Shown in pieces: positions 15,306-24,469 of a stretch of 64,000 bases of DNA (positions within the stretch are counted from its first letter, which is position 1; every line of letters begins with the position of its first letter). The stretch lies in NCBI GenBank assembly GCA_964396375.1, contig CAYNEY010000016.1, forward strand, positions 42,886-106,885, read 5' to 3'. Position numbers and translations under genes: made by a program. This DNA is from FEN-1139 sp964396375 (GTDB lineage Bacteria; Myxococcota_A; Polyangia; Polyangiales; Polyangiaceae). A model generated the notes under the pieces. That model did no database searches. It saw only the letters and a program-made list of their open reading frames with translations, and was not told the DNA's origin.

Positions 15306-16879
15306 GACGTGCTTTCTCCGGTTGTTGTCTCGACGTGCTTCGCGATCAGTTGCTCAAATTCCAGGTGAGACTTGGTGAAGATGGGATCCGTGTGCAGTGC
15401 ATCTGACTCAACGCATAGATGAAGTCGCCCATCTTTCTTCAGTTCGGTCCGCTTCTCAAAGAGAACCGAGTATCGACGAGGCGCGACTCCAGTGAATAGT
15501 CGCAAGTGGACGTGAGAGGAGTCTCTTTCTGGAGGAACGGTGCTCTCCACGATTGTGTCGTCATGGAGCTCGACCGCTCGGCTCTTGAGATACGGCTCAA
15601 TGTAAACCACGTCTCGAATTCCGGCGGCTACTATATGCCTCGCGCAGCTATGGCACGGATAGGTCGTACAGTAGAGTGTGCCTTCACGCGTTGAGGCTGC
15701 TCCCGAGCGCGCCAGACTCACGATGGCGTCCATCTCCGCGTGTACTGCCCGAGAGAACTCGATCAGATCGTTGAGTGGGGTCTGCTGGAGGGCACTTGCG
15801 ATGTCGTCATCTGAGGCTTTGGCAGCCAAGACACCCGCTTCTCGGAGCTTCTTGATTGCCTCCGCAAGAATCGCCTTCTTCACCTTGTCATTACGGCAGA
15901 ACCCTGATGGTTCGTCGTCAGCTGGCTTTGGGTAGCAGAAACACCGGTGATCGTTCGTGTCTCCGGTCTCAGATTCCTCGTAGACACCGCCCCCATACCG
16001 CGGAACATCATTTGTCCCAGTCGCGATCAGCTGTCCGTCAGGAGACAGAATGGCAGCGCCAACCTGTCGCGAGATGCAGGACGAACGAAGGCTAGCCGTC
16101 CATGCTGCATACATACCGCGCTCGTCGCGGGTTGGGCGAACGACTTCGGTACCGAAGACAATCTGGAGGAATCTCGCGAGCGATTGATCGAGCGGGCCTG
16201 GACCTCCGGCAGATACGACCGCTTCATTATTCACGAAGAAGTCCCCAGCCTGAAGAGTCTTTCGGACATGCTGACCGAACCCGGGTCTTTGCGCCTCATC
16301 GCGACGCATCAGTTCCGGAACGTCGGCCTGATCGGTCTTGTACTTGCTGCGAAGTCGTGACCTGCGGAGCTCTGGGCCGCACACGACACTCACGGTGTAG
16401 AACGAACGTCCATAAACCTTTCGCAGAGCGTCGACCTCGACTGGATTCTTGATACTGTCGATAAGGAAAGCGAGGCGCGTGTCGACACCAACGCGTTGCC
16501 GTTGATCATACATGTACTTGATCGCAAGAGCCGCAGTGAATGTTCCACCATACTGCTCCCGCAACCAGTTGCCGGCCTCCTGAAGACGCATCGTGCGTTT
16601 TGCCGAAGGCGATGGAAGCGTGACAAGGTCAGTCCATCGCGTGGAGTCGATCAGAGTTGCGGCGTCTGCAATTAGCTTGCTGAGCTTGACTATCACAGGT
16701 TCGTAGTGGTGAGACCTCAGTCCATCGGCCAGTGCTTGAGCGACCCAGCTTGCTCCAGCTCCTGCATGGCCAACTACAGCGAAGACTAGGTCGTGCGACG
16801 TGGCTTTCGAAAGAGCATCCCCGATGCTGTCTGAGGGCGCTGGTGCCGATTCGGCTTGTTGGAGGACAGGCAGTGCCAT
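15302..16879 (-). CDS. dcdV: Anti-phage dCTP deaminase, DcdV/AvcD type
   Basis: The 525-residue length and two-part architecture match the DcdV/AvcD family. Residues ~30-240 form a P-loop kinase-like domain with VVGHAGAGASW, where Ser replaces the usual Walker Lys, as in some described relatives. Residues ~255-450 form a CDA-type deaminase domain with zinc motif HAEMD (His380, Glu382) and PCHSC (Cys409, Cys412). A Cys cluster HRCFCYPKP...FC (313-328) lies in between. The family depletes dCTP/dCMP during phage infection. In characterised systems it is held off by an RNA or by dTTP. It is coupled to a downstream DUF488-like gene. Confidence 0.85.
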   Translation of the reverse strand: MALPVLQQAESAPAPSDSIGDALSKATSHDLVFAVVGHAGAGASWVAQALADGLRSHHYEPVIVKLSKLIADAATLIDSTRWTDLVTLPSPSAKRTMRLQEAGNWLREQYGGTFTAALAIKYMYDQRQRVGVDTRLAFLIDSIKNPVEVDALRKVYGRSFYTVSVVCGPELRRSRLRSKYKTDQADVPELMRRDEAQRPGFGQHVRKTLQAGDFFVNNEAVVSAGGPGPLDQSLARFLQIVFGTEVVRPTRDERGMYAAWTASLRSSCISRQVGAAILSPDGQLIATGTNDVPRYGGGVYEESETGDTNDHRCFCYPKPADDEPSGFCRNDKVKKAILAEAIKKLREAGVLAAKASDDDIASALQQTPLNDLIEFSRAVHAEMDAIVSLARSGAASTREGTLYCTTYPCHSCARHIVAAGIRDVVYIEPYLKSRAVELHDDTIVESTVPPERDSSHVHLRLFTGVAPRRYSVLFEKRTELKKDGRLHLCVESDALHTDPIFTKSHLEFEQLIAKHVETTTGESTS

Positions 16880-16905
16880 GGTGACGGCGGCGCTGTGTAG
16901 TGGTT

Positions 16906-17118
16906 TTAGGTCGCTGACGCCAAGTCTACGGATTTTTCTCGTTCGGTGGTGCCCTTTTGCGCCAAGTTCTCACCGAGCTCCCGCAGGCGTGACCGCGAAA
17001 ACGCGACCAGATATGGGATGGGCGGCTGGTCGGACGCTTCGCTCCGCCAGGGGTGTTGGCTAGTATCGACGTGTGCCGTGCAGGAGAGGTCGACATCGAC
17101 TGGACTTCGGTCGCTCAT
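16906..17118 (-). CDS. Possible small protein upstream of the dCTP deaminase
   Basis: A 70-residue frame begins MSDRSPVDVDLSC and ends 26 bases before the deaminase start on the same strand. Its third-position GC (roughly two thirds by eye) is compatible with coding, and the C-terminal half looks helical (RSRLRELGENLAQKG). No domain is recognised and no strong ribosome site is seen. The same stretch could instead be a leader or a regulatory RNA, as some AvcD homologues are controlled by a small RNA in this position. The rest of 16,880-17,379 shows no convincing gene. Confidence 0.35.
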   Translation of the reverse strand: MSDRSPVDVDLSCTAHVDTSQHPWRSEASDQPPIPYLVAFSRSRLRELGENLAQKGTTEREKSVDLASAT

Positions 17119-17379
17119 CTGCCAGAGCGGACGGCTGCCACTGAAGACAAGCGGTGTCCCGGGTCGGATGACAGTACTCCACCGCTGGTGAGCAGAGTCG
17201 CCTCCTCACCATGGACGCCCAGCGGGCACGATGACGATAGGAGAGCCACTCTGCCGTTTGTGAAACGCACGCCGCGCCTGATGCATGGAGCCTATCGTGG
17301 CTATCGAGACTCCCAGAAACGAGGATGACCGGACTGTCCGATCGCTCTTGGCTCGCACGCTCGAACTCGACACGTTGCT

Positions 17380-17658
17380 ATGCCTAAACGATCACGCTCC
17401 GCATCTCATCCCGCAAGAACCGCCGCTCATCCTCCCTGGCGGGCCATTGTCTTCGAAGCTCTTCTCGGCCTTGGTGGCAGCTCCAACCTCCAGATGCTGT
17501 ACGCCGCGGTTCGAAGGAAGCTCCCGAAGGTCCATGGTAACCACCATGTGGAGGCCAAAGTGCGGCAGGTTCTGCAGAAGGATGACAGATTCGAACGGGT
17601 CCGAAAGGGTGTCTGGCGAATTCGTTCGTCAGGTGCCGCGAAGGAGATCGGAAGTTGA
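17380..17658 (+). CDS. HARE-HTH-like small DNA-binding protein
   Basis: The 92-residue product (ATG at 17380) resembles the HARE-HTH (HB1/ASXL/restriction-endonuclease HTH) winged helix: WRAIVFEALLGLGGSSNLQMLYAAVR, followed by VEAKVRQVLQKD and RFERVRKGVWRI. This fold is found in restriction enzymes and chromatin proteins and is thought to recognise DNA features. It begins a small plus-strand group with the membrane peptide and the replication-relaxation gene, so a role in element maintenance is plausible. A longer overlapping frame starting at 17285 has poor sequence and was not used. Confidence 0.65.
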   Translation: MPKRSRSASHPARTAAHPPWRAIVFEALLGLGGSSNLQMLYAAVRRKLPKVHGNHHVEAKVRQVLQKDDRFERVRKGVWRIRSSGAAKEIGS

Positions 17659-17765
17659 ACGCCACGTTCGAGGAGTCGAACGAACCCACACCGGAAATCG
17701 CCGAACACGCGAGTTCGAGCGAGTGCTACGAGCGAGACGACTGTCTCGTCATGCGTCTGAAGTGA
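17655..17765 (+). CDS. Possible 36-aa peptide after the HARE-HTH gene
   Basis: A TTG overlapping the previous stop (TTGA) opens a 36-codon frame giving an acidic peptide that ends DDCLVMRLK. Coupling is the only support. Confidence 0.2.
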   Translation: MNATFEESNEPTPEIAEHASSSECYERDDCLVMRLK

Positions 17766-17840
17766 CTTCCTGGCGCCATCCTTGAGGAGAGAGCGCAGGC
17801 CGAGGGCACTTTCGCCCCAGTGATAACGGATGCCGTGCCC

Positions 17841-17984
17841 ATGCCCCACGACCTCTCGTCGTTCGGCGATTTCCACCCCTACTTCCGGAGTGTCGAAACC
17901 GTGAAGAACATCTCAGTCGAGAAACTGCTCTTCCTTCTCTTCGTCACAGCCTGTCTCTACGTATGGATCGCATCGGCCAAATAG
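17841..17984 (+). CDS. Small C-tail membrane peptide (47 aa)
   Basis: The frame from the ATG at 17841 (GTG at 17820 is an alternative) gives a polar N terminus and one hydrophobic segment near the C terminus (EKLLFLLFVTACLYVWIAS). It overlaps the start of the replication-relaxation gene by 22 bases in another frame. Short tail-anchored peptides are easily missed by gene callers. Its function is unknown; the overlap suggests co-translation with the DNA-processing gene. Confidence 0.4.
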   Translation: MPHDLSSFGDFHPYFRSVETVKNISVEKLLFLLFVTACLYVWIASAK

Positions 17985-18859
17985 CAAAGAGCCCCTCCAG
18001 CACGGAGGACAGCCTTCCACTCCGGCGCGCCTCTCGAAAGGCTCGGGTCCGAGGTCGAGGACTGAGACTCCAGGAACGTGACGTCGACATCCTTCTCGCG
18101 CTCTCCAAGATGTGGCTTCTCCGAACCTCCGACATTGGCAGGCTGTTCTTCGAAGCCACCGGCACCTGCCAGAAGCGCCTCCGAAAACTCTACGACGCCG
18201 GCCTCGTGCGGGCGGTGGTTACCGATCTGGCCGAGGAGAACCGCTACGCCATCACCCGGTTCGGCTACGCCTTCCTCGAGAAGGCTGCCGAGGGGACGCC
18301 TCTCCCGCCATATCGGCCACCTCCCCGGGTTGACGGCCGGAGCGTGTTGCATCTCGATCTTCTGAACCGGTATCGGGTTGCGCTTGCCACCGGAGCTGCG
18401 GAGAACGGCGCCTGTCTCAAGGCCTTTCGCCCCGAGTGGGAACTCCGCTCCGAGAACCCCGAGGCCAAGGTCGTCCCCGACGCCGTCTGCCGGCTCACGA
18501 CGGCAGAGGGAGTGTCGTGGGAGCTCTGCATTGAGGCGGACGCTGGCTCCGAGGCTCCGGGGGTCGTGACGAGGAAGCTTGGTCGGTATGCCGAGCAGCT
18601 GAGGGAGGGGCCCGTCTTCGAGACGAAGCGCCCGTTCATCATCATCGTGACCGCCACCGAGCGGCGGGCGCGCACCCTCGGTCGTGCCGCCCACCGTGAT
18701 GGTCAAGGTGCTCACGTCGCACTCGGACCCATTCGGCACGTCGTGGTGGACGGGGGACTGACGACAGGGTTGGCGATTCCGTCGGATCTGGCGGATGAGG
18801 GAACGAAGGGAACCGTCGCCTTCCGAAGGGGACTGCTGGGAGTGAGAAAGAACGCGTGA
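17963..18859 (+). CDS. Replication-relaxation family protein
   Basis: The 298-residue product begins with a basic stretch, then a winged helix-turn-helix typical of replication-relaxation proteins (ERDVDILLALSKMWLLRTSDIGRLFF, with CQKRLRKLYDAGLV; both motifs described in parts). The C-terminal half has a conserved acidic pattern (VVPDAVCRL, then ELCIEADAG) that resembles a nuclease-like or PD-motif core. The family is common on conjugative plasmids and integrative elements of Actinobacteria and Myxococcota and is thought to act in DNA relaxation or replication initiation. It supports this region being a mobile element. Confidence 0.75.
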   Translation: MDRIGQIAKSPSSTEDSLPLRRASRKARVRGRGLRLQERDVDILLALSKMWLLRTSDIGRLFFEATGTCQKRLRKLYDAGLVRAVVTDLAEENRYAITRFGYAFLEKAAEGTPLPPYRPPPRVDGRSVLHLDLLNRYRVALATGAAENGACLKAFRPEWELRSENPEAKVVPDAVCRLTTAEGVSWELCIEADAGSEAPGVVTRKLGRYAEQLREGPVFETKRPFIIIVTATERRARTLGRAAHRDGQGAHVALGPIRHVVVDGGLTTGLAIPSDLADEGTKGTVAFRRGLLGVRKNA

Positions 18860-18927
18860 CCAGGGGCACTTTGTCCGATCTGACAGTTTGCCAACTATCC
18901 GGAATCGCTTGGATATATCGGAATTGT

Positions 18928-18963
18928 CCCCGCGTTACTGCCGCGCGAACTCGTAACGCGGGG
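18928..18963. terminator. Perfect 11-bp hairpin after the replication-relaxation gene
   Basis: CCCCGCGTTAC (18928-18938) and its exact complement GTAACGCGGGG (18953-18963) flank a 14-base loop. It lies 68 bases after the gene. There is no T-run on either side, so it could be a factor-dependent terminator, an mRNA-stabilising hairpin or a protein-binding site. The surrounding 18,860-19,359 holds no gene that I can support. Confidence 0.4.
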
Positions 18964-19359
18964 ACGTTGCGAAGTAGCCCGTCACGGCTTCGGTGGTCCG
19001 ACCCTGACCCACTCCCGCCCAGGCTTCTGGGTAGGTGGCATCTTCGGATCGCGTGGCTCAATCGTGACTACCCGCGGGTTTTGGCATGTGCCTATCCTGT
19101 TGCTGGAGGGGGCGATTCCCCGCACCCTCCAAGCTGAGTACGAACTGCGGGTGCGCAAGGGGTGGAAAAAGGATTTCTCACCAGGCCCGCTCCACAAACC
19201 GACGGGATGGGAACGGGTAACGGGGCCCGTTTCCGGGAAACGCCCAATCCGTCTGAGGCATGGATCGGAACGAGACTCCGCTCTCATGGTCACCGCCGTC
19301 GCCAACGCTGGCAGGCAAGAGGGTCCAGACCGAATCTGATTCTCTAACCATCAAACAAT

Positions 19360-19995
19360 ATGGGCAGAACCTTACACTACACCATCTTCGGCGATCTTGA
19401 AGAAGGTCCGGTGCCGGAGGCGACACGTCAACGAATCATTGAAGCTCAACGCGACATGAACGACTCTCTCTCATGGACCGTCGAGGGACTCGCTCTCGAA
19501 CTCGACGAGCACTGCGCTCTCACGTACCCACAAGAAGTCCCGCGACCATGGGCGGCAAGATTGGGCTGGGGATTCACCAAAGTTGGTGGCGATGAATGGA
19601 ACGCCGCACTGGTTGTGCGGTTCCTGGCTTGGGTTTCGACCCAGCTACCATCAAAGGCCTTCGTCCGACTGTATGACGAGGGTGACTACGTGATCCCAGA
19701 ACATGTCCTGATCCACCACGGGCAATTCTCGCTGGATGAGGCTTCGATCGTACGGAGGCGTCAGTACCTCTCGAAGAACGTGAGCGAATACCTCCCGGAG
19801 TTCGATGAGAAAATTACCGAAGGCCGCAATGGGCATTGGTTCCGAAACGTGTCCGCTCTCGACTACCTGACCCGACGTGAGATCGCCAAGGTGCGTACTG
19901 GAATGAGGTCCGAAGCCTTCCACGAGCTGACGCTCGAGGACGTTGCCGATCGCATCGCCTTCCCATGGGCACGCGAATCGGCGAAGGCCGCGTAG
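19360..19995 (+). CDS. Unknown protein A of a paralogous pair
   Basis: The 211-residue product is clearly related to the protein at 21,180-21,866. Both share an N-terminal beta strand, a helix (EAQRDMNDSLSW here), a central WNAALVVRFLAW stretch, and YDEGDYVIPEHVLIHHGQF followed by a charged helix. No named family is recognised. The central Trp-Asn and (D/E)DG(D/G)(Y/F)V(I/L)P motifs are the conserved core. No Shine-Dalgarno site precedes the ATG, and the leader is AT-richer than its surroundings. Predicted soluble. The two copies suggest duplication inside the element and perhaps different specificities. Confidence 0.6.
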   Translation: MGRTLHYTIFGDLEEGPVPEATRQRIIEAQRDMNDSLSWTVEGLALELDEHCALTYPQEVPRPWAARLGWGFTKVGGDEWNAALVVRFLAWVSTQLPSKAFVRLYDEGDYVIPEHVLIHHGQFSLDEASIVRRRQYLSKNVSEYLPEFDEKITEGRNGHWFRNVSALDYLTRREIAKVRTGMRSEAFHELTLEDVADRIAFPWARESAKAA

Positions 19996-20014
19996 CCTGA
20001 ACGCGGAGTCTCAA

Positions 20015-20127
20015 GCGAATCACCCGCCGGGTTCACAGGTCTGGACCTTTTCTGTCCCGCTTGCGAGCGGAGGATCGCCGTGGTCGGAAAATGGCGCGCG
20101 CCGGTGGTGCCCGGCGGGTGGATTCGC
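20015..20127. repeat. Long imperfect inverted repeat, possible structured RNA
   Basis: GCGAATCACCCGCCGGG (20015-20031) and CCCGGCGGGTGGATTCGC (20110-20127) are complementary apart from one extra base. They enclose ~78 bases that contain a smaller hairpin (GCTTGCGAGC). It lies in a 600-base stretch with no certain gene. It could be a regulatory RNA, an operator region or a DNA-processing site. Confidence 0.4.
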
Positions 20128-20227
20128 AGTAGGCGTGACCCTGAGCGTGGAAACGGACGTGGACTGGCGTGCATGGGGATGATGGGCACGTTCGGTAGGT
20201 CGATGCCCCACGAGAAAGGGAACTGCG

Positions 20228-20485
20228 ATGCTCACGCACGAACACGCATGCTCAAGAGGGACACCTCAGGACCTTCCTTCCGGCGACGACTCGGAGGGCC
20301 CGTTTGTCGACATCGACAAGCGATTCCTTTTCGGAGGGCATGCCATCGCGCAAGGAAGCGTGGTTGCAGAGTCGACTTGTTCATCGCATCGGATACGGGT
20401 TCGGGCCTGGGTATTCGGCTGCGCGAATGACAGTGCGAGCGAGGACGACATTGCTCACTGGGGACATGGATCTGTTGAGTATTGA
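20228..20485 (+). CDS. Possible 85-aa protein
   Basis: The frame from the ATG at 20228 has GAAAGGGA about ten bases upstream. The product contains a plausible folded segment (GPFVDIDKRFLFGGHAIAQG) and ends WGHGSVEY. No domain is recognised. Third-position base use is only moderately GC-rich, so coding status is uncertain. It lies between the two paralogues, as does the better-supported gene at 20,623. Confidence 0.35.
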   Translation: MLTHEHACSRGTPQDLPSGDDSEGPFVDIDKRFLFGGHAIAQGSVVAESTCSSHRIRVRAWVFGCANDSASEDDIAHWGHGSVEY

Positions 20486-20622
20486 TGGGGGCGAGTCAGC
20501 GCCGCCGGTGCCTCCTGCGCCATCTCGCAACCCTTCCCTCGTGCATCACCGAAACGGAATGGCAGTAGCGTACATGGACCAGAAGAGAGCGACAGAGAGT
20601 CGCTCAAGGAGACGGACATCCC

Positions 20623-20961
20623 ATGCGACACTTCCTCATCTTCCTCCCTCTTCCCGCAGAGCATGCACACCTTCACGAACGACTGTTCGCGACGGCGCGG
20701 ACGTTCTTCGAGACCGTGTCCTCTGCCGAACGGCTTGACGTTGGCGTTTTCGAACGGAGCCCGCGACCGAACCGCCCGTCGGAACACCTCCCGCTGGTCG
20801 TGATCAAGAGCCCCTCGGGCGAGTCCTTCGAGAAGGATATCGCGCGGGCCCGGGCGCTCGAGGCGGTTCTTCGCTCCACCTTGGGGGCCGCCGGCGTCAA
20901 TGCCATCGACGTCCGCGTGTTCGTCGAATCATCGAGGGACAGGGAGGTTGTGGCCGAGTGA
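20623..20961 (+). CDS. Unknown small protein between the paralogues
   Basis: The ATG at 20623 is preceded by AAGGAG at good spacing. The 112-residue product starts MRHFLIFLPLPAEHAHLHE. It has alternating beta and alpha elements (PLVVIKSPSGESFEKDI, RALEAVLRSTLG, VNAIDVRVFVESS) consistent with a small alpha/beta fold. No family is recognised and no signal or membrane segment is seen, the N-terminal hydrophobic run being too short. A longer frame of the next gene begins across its stop, but homology supports that gene starting later. Confidence 0.6.
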   Translation: MRHFLIFLPLPAEHAHLHERLFATARTFFETVSSAERLDVGVFERSPRPNRPSEHLPLVVIKSPSGESFEKDIARARALEAVLRSTLGAAGVNAIDVRVFVESSRDREVVAE

Positions 20962-21179
20962 GTTCTTCGAAACGCGGGACGACGGTCTCTGCCTCCTCCC
21001 CGCCGTCCCGCGTTTCACCCTTTTCCCGGCACGGGTTTCCCGCCCGTGTTCGGAACAAGACGGTTGGTGGCATCTGTCGGATGAAGGTGGTCGGTCGCGG
21101 GGGTCGAGGCTCTTTCGGAAACGCACGTTGCAGCGGCCCGCACACCGAACTCCCTATCATTCACGAATCCCTACCTACT

Positions 21180-21866
21180 ATGAGTTACCATCTTCGATAC
21201 GGCATCTCCAAGCGGACGCCCCCGTCCCCGAAAGCCCTTCGAGACATCCTCGATGCCCAGACAGAACTGAATCGCAATTGCTCGTGGACTCACGAGCGTC
21301 TCAATCTCACTCCTGAACGCACCAGCCAACAGCACTTCGGTTTTCCCATGGTGAGATTCGGAAACCCGCGTTTTGCTCTCGCGGGTCAAGAATCCACCCC
21401 CGCGGACGCGTGCCACATCACCAATGCGGCAGCTTCCGGCTCCACCAAGGTCCGAGACAACCTCTGGAACGCATGGCTCGTCCTTGCGTTCCTGAAGGAA
21501 TGCTCGGAGCGCCATCCGGAGCTCCTTTTCGAGCTCCGCGACGATGGTGGATTCGTCCTTCCGGGCGCGGTCTGGATCAGAAATGGGAAGGTCGAACTCC
21601 AGCGCGAGTGGTTGAACCGCGAACGCGAGCGAGCCATCGAGGCGAGTGGTGATGTCCAAGCGGCGGCACCGTTCGTGTGGGCCGAGGCGGAAGCTCTCGA
21701 AGGACGATTCTTTCAGGATGCACCGGTCTCCGAACACTTGGATATTCCCGAAATCCGAGATCTTGGTATCGAATGGCAGGATATGGCATCCATGGGTCTG
21801 GGAGACGTCGCTGATCTTGTCGTCGATCACGTGACCTCCCGAGTGGCTGTCACCCGCGCGGCATAG
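21180..21866 (+). CDS. Unknown protein B of a paralogous pair
   Basis: The 228-residue product starts at the ATG at 21180 (MSYHLRYGISK), chosen because it aligns with the start of its paralogue at 19,360; an upstream open stretch from 20958 is Ser/Arg-rich and unlikely. Shared features are the helix DILDAQTELNRNCSW, the core WNAWLVLAFLKE and LRDDGGFVLPGAVWIRNGK followed by a charged helix. As in the paralogue, no Shine-Dalgarno site precedes the start. Function unknown. A ~70-residue central insertion and a longer C terminus distinguish it. Confidence 0.6.
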   Translation: MSYHLRYGISKRTPPSPKALRDILDAQTELNRNCSWTHERLNLTPERTSQQHFGFPMVRFGNPRFALAGQESTPADACHITNAAASGSTKVRDNLWNAWLVLAFLKECSERHPELLFELRDDGGFVLPGAVWIRNGKVELQREWLNRERERAIEASGDVQAAAPFVWAEAEALEGRFFQDAPVSEHLDIPEIRDLGIEWQDMASMGLGDVADLVVDHVTSRVAVTRAA

Positions 21867-22060
21867 CGACCCCCGAATTCTGACAGAAGCCGACCGAATG
21901 CCCCATCGGCGGGCGGTCGCGAGCTCGGTGTGCACGGCCGGTGCATGGCGTTTCCGGAGGACGCGCCGACACCCGCGTGACGATCTCGCGCCTCCGCCCG
22001 CCGGAGGGGAACCTTTCACAGCATGTAGAGCGACTCTCCGCGAAATGCATCGGAATGCAA

Positions 22061-22165
22061 AAGGAGGCTGACCATGGGTACGTACTAGCCGAACGGAATC
22101 TGGAACGGGTTCGCTGGTCGAGCATCGTCACCCCAATCAAGAAGAAACCACTGGTGAACCCGTTC
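22061..22165 (+). promoter_or_regulatory. Leader mini-ORF and hairpin before the excisionase/integrase genes
   Basis: A very strong ribosome site (AAGGAGG, 22061-22067) precedes a four-codon frame ATG-GGT-ACG-TAC-TAG (22074-22088). Shortly after, GAACGGGTTC (22103-22112) and GAACCCGTTC (22156-22165) can form a perfect 10-bp stem. This resembles a translated leader controlling a downstream structure, ahead of the excisionase start at 22203. The rest of 21,867-22,060 shows no gene. Confidence 0.4.
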
Positions 22166-22202
22166 GCGATCCAGCAAGGACGAGACAGCGACGGAGAACG
22201 AA

Positions 22203-22457
22203 ATGACCCAACCAGCCCAACAACCCGAAGAGTCCCTCTGGACCGCCAATGACGTCGCCACCTACCTGAAGGTCAGCCGCTCGTGGGTATACCACCGAGC
22301 CGAAGCGGGTGAGCTCCCGCACGTGCGGGTGGGAGGATTGTTGCGGTTTGTCCCGACTGCAATTCGCGAGTACGCCGAGAGTGGACGCGCGGTTCAGCCT
22401 CGCGCGAAAACCTTGTCTTCGACCGTCCACGCGCTACGGTCTTCTCGTCGGGGTTGA
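22203..22457 (+). CDS. Excisionase-like helix-turn-helix protein
   Basis: The 84-residue product has a MerR/AlpA-like (HTH_17) DNA-binding domain: LWTANDVATYLKVSRSWVYH, then AGELPHVRVGGLLRF. This is the standard signature of excisionase-family and prophage regulators. GGAG precedes the ATG at suitable spacing. It ends three bases before the integrase ATG, so the two are co-transcribed and probably control integration and excision together. The basic C terminus (RAKTLSS...RSSRRG) may contact DNA. Confidence 0.8.
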   Translation: MTQPAQQPEESLWTANDVATYLKVSRSWVYHRAEAGELPHVRVGGLLRFVPTAIREYAESGRAVQPRAKTLSSTVHALRSSRRG

Positions 22458-22460
22458 TCC

Positions 22461-23852
<1,392 letters not shown>

Positions 23853-23868
23853 CACGAGATCCGCCCAA

Positions 23869-23890
23869 CCCCAACGAAAACGAGTTGGGG
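23869..23890. repeat. Small inverted repeat upstream of the tRNA
   Basis: CCCCAAC (23869-23875) and GTTGGGG (23884-23890) can pair across an 8-base loop. It lies 5' of the minus-strand tRNA, in the stretch that should hold the tRNA promoter, with no T-run. Confidence 0.3.
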
Positions 23891-24355
23891 ACGGTGGGGA
23901 TTTGGTCTCGCTCGACCGGGTAGCTGATTGTTCTCAACCGATTCCAATATGGGAGGAACTCATTGCGGCAGTTCCGGCTCGACTATGACACGAAAGCCAT
24001 GGGCGGCTTGTGGGCCTAATCAGGTGGGGTTGCCGTGAGGGAGAGGCGGTTAGGCGCTGATGACAAGATGACATCAGTGATTTCAAGGTGTTAGAAGGCG
24101 ACAGCCCCATCCTGTCCGGTTTGTCTGACATCTTGGCACGGCGTTCGCACTAAGGGTCAGCACTTACCGCTTAGAGTTCAGACGTTGGGCAGTCTTACTT
24201 CCTTCATTCCACTGCCCCTCTTCCTTCTCACTTCTCTTAGCTTGCCTGTGATTTCGACCGGGCTTCCTTAATCTAGCTTGGCATAGCTTGTTTCGCTTGG
24301 TGCATAAGACCGCGTAATTTCTGGGTTGCTTGCTGAAATCTCGTGTTCTCCTTCG

Positions 24356-24394
24356 ACGACCCGACGAGTTGCTCGCCGGGTCGTTCTGTTTCTG
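24356..24394 (+). terminator. Strong hairpin with T-rich tail, possible end of a small RNA
   Basis: ACGACCCG (24356-24363) pairs with CGGGTCGT (24377-24384), with a further CGAG/CTCG inner stem around a TTG loop. T-rich sequence (TCTGTTTCT) follows on the plus strand. It looks like an intrinsic terminator, but no plus-strand protein gene precedes it within 500 bases. The stretch 23,853-24,355 is unusually pyrimidine-rich and lower in GC and holds no ORF that I can support, so it may encode a small RNA or be junction debris. Confidence 0.5.
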
Positions 24395-24469
24395 CCAAAG
24401 CGAAGTGCTGGGCTTTACAGACCATGCGGACCAAAGCCGCTGTGGGTGCGGAGTGGCTTTCGGTAGGGT

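Noticed and set aside
18982..19339. Overlapping ORFs on both strands after the replication-relaxation gene
   Set aside because: Compositionally poor on both strands, without ribosome sites or recognisable sequence.
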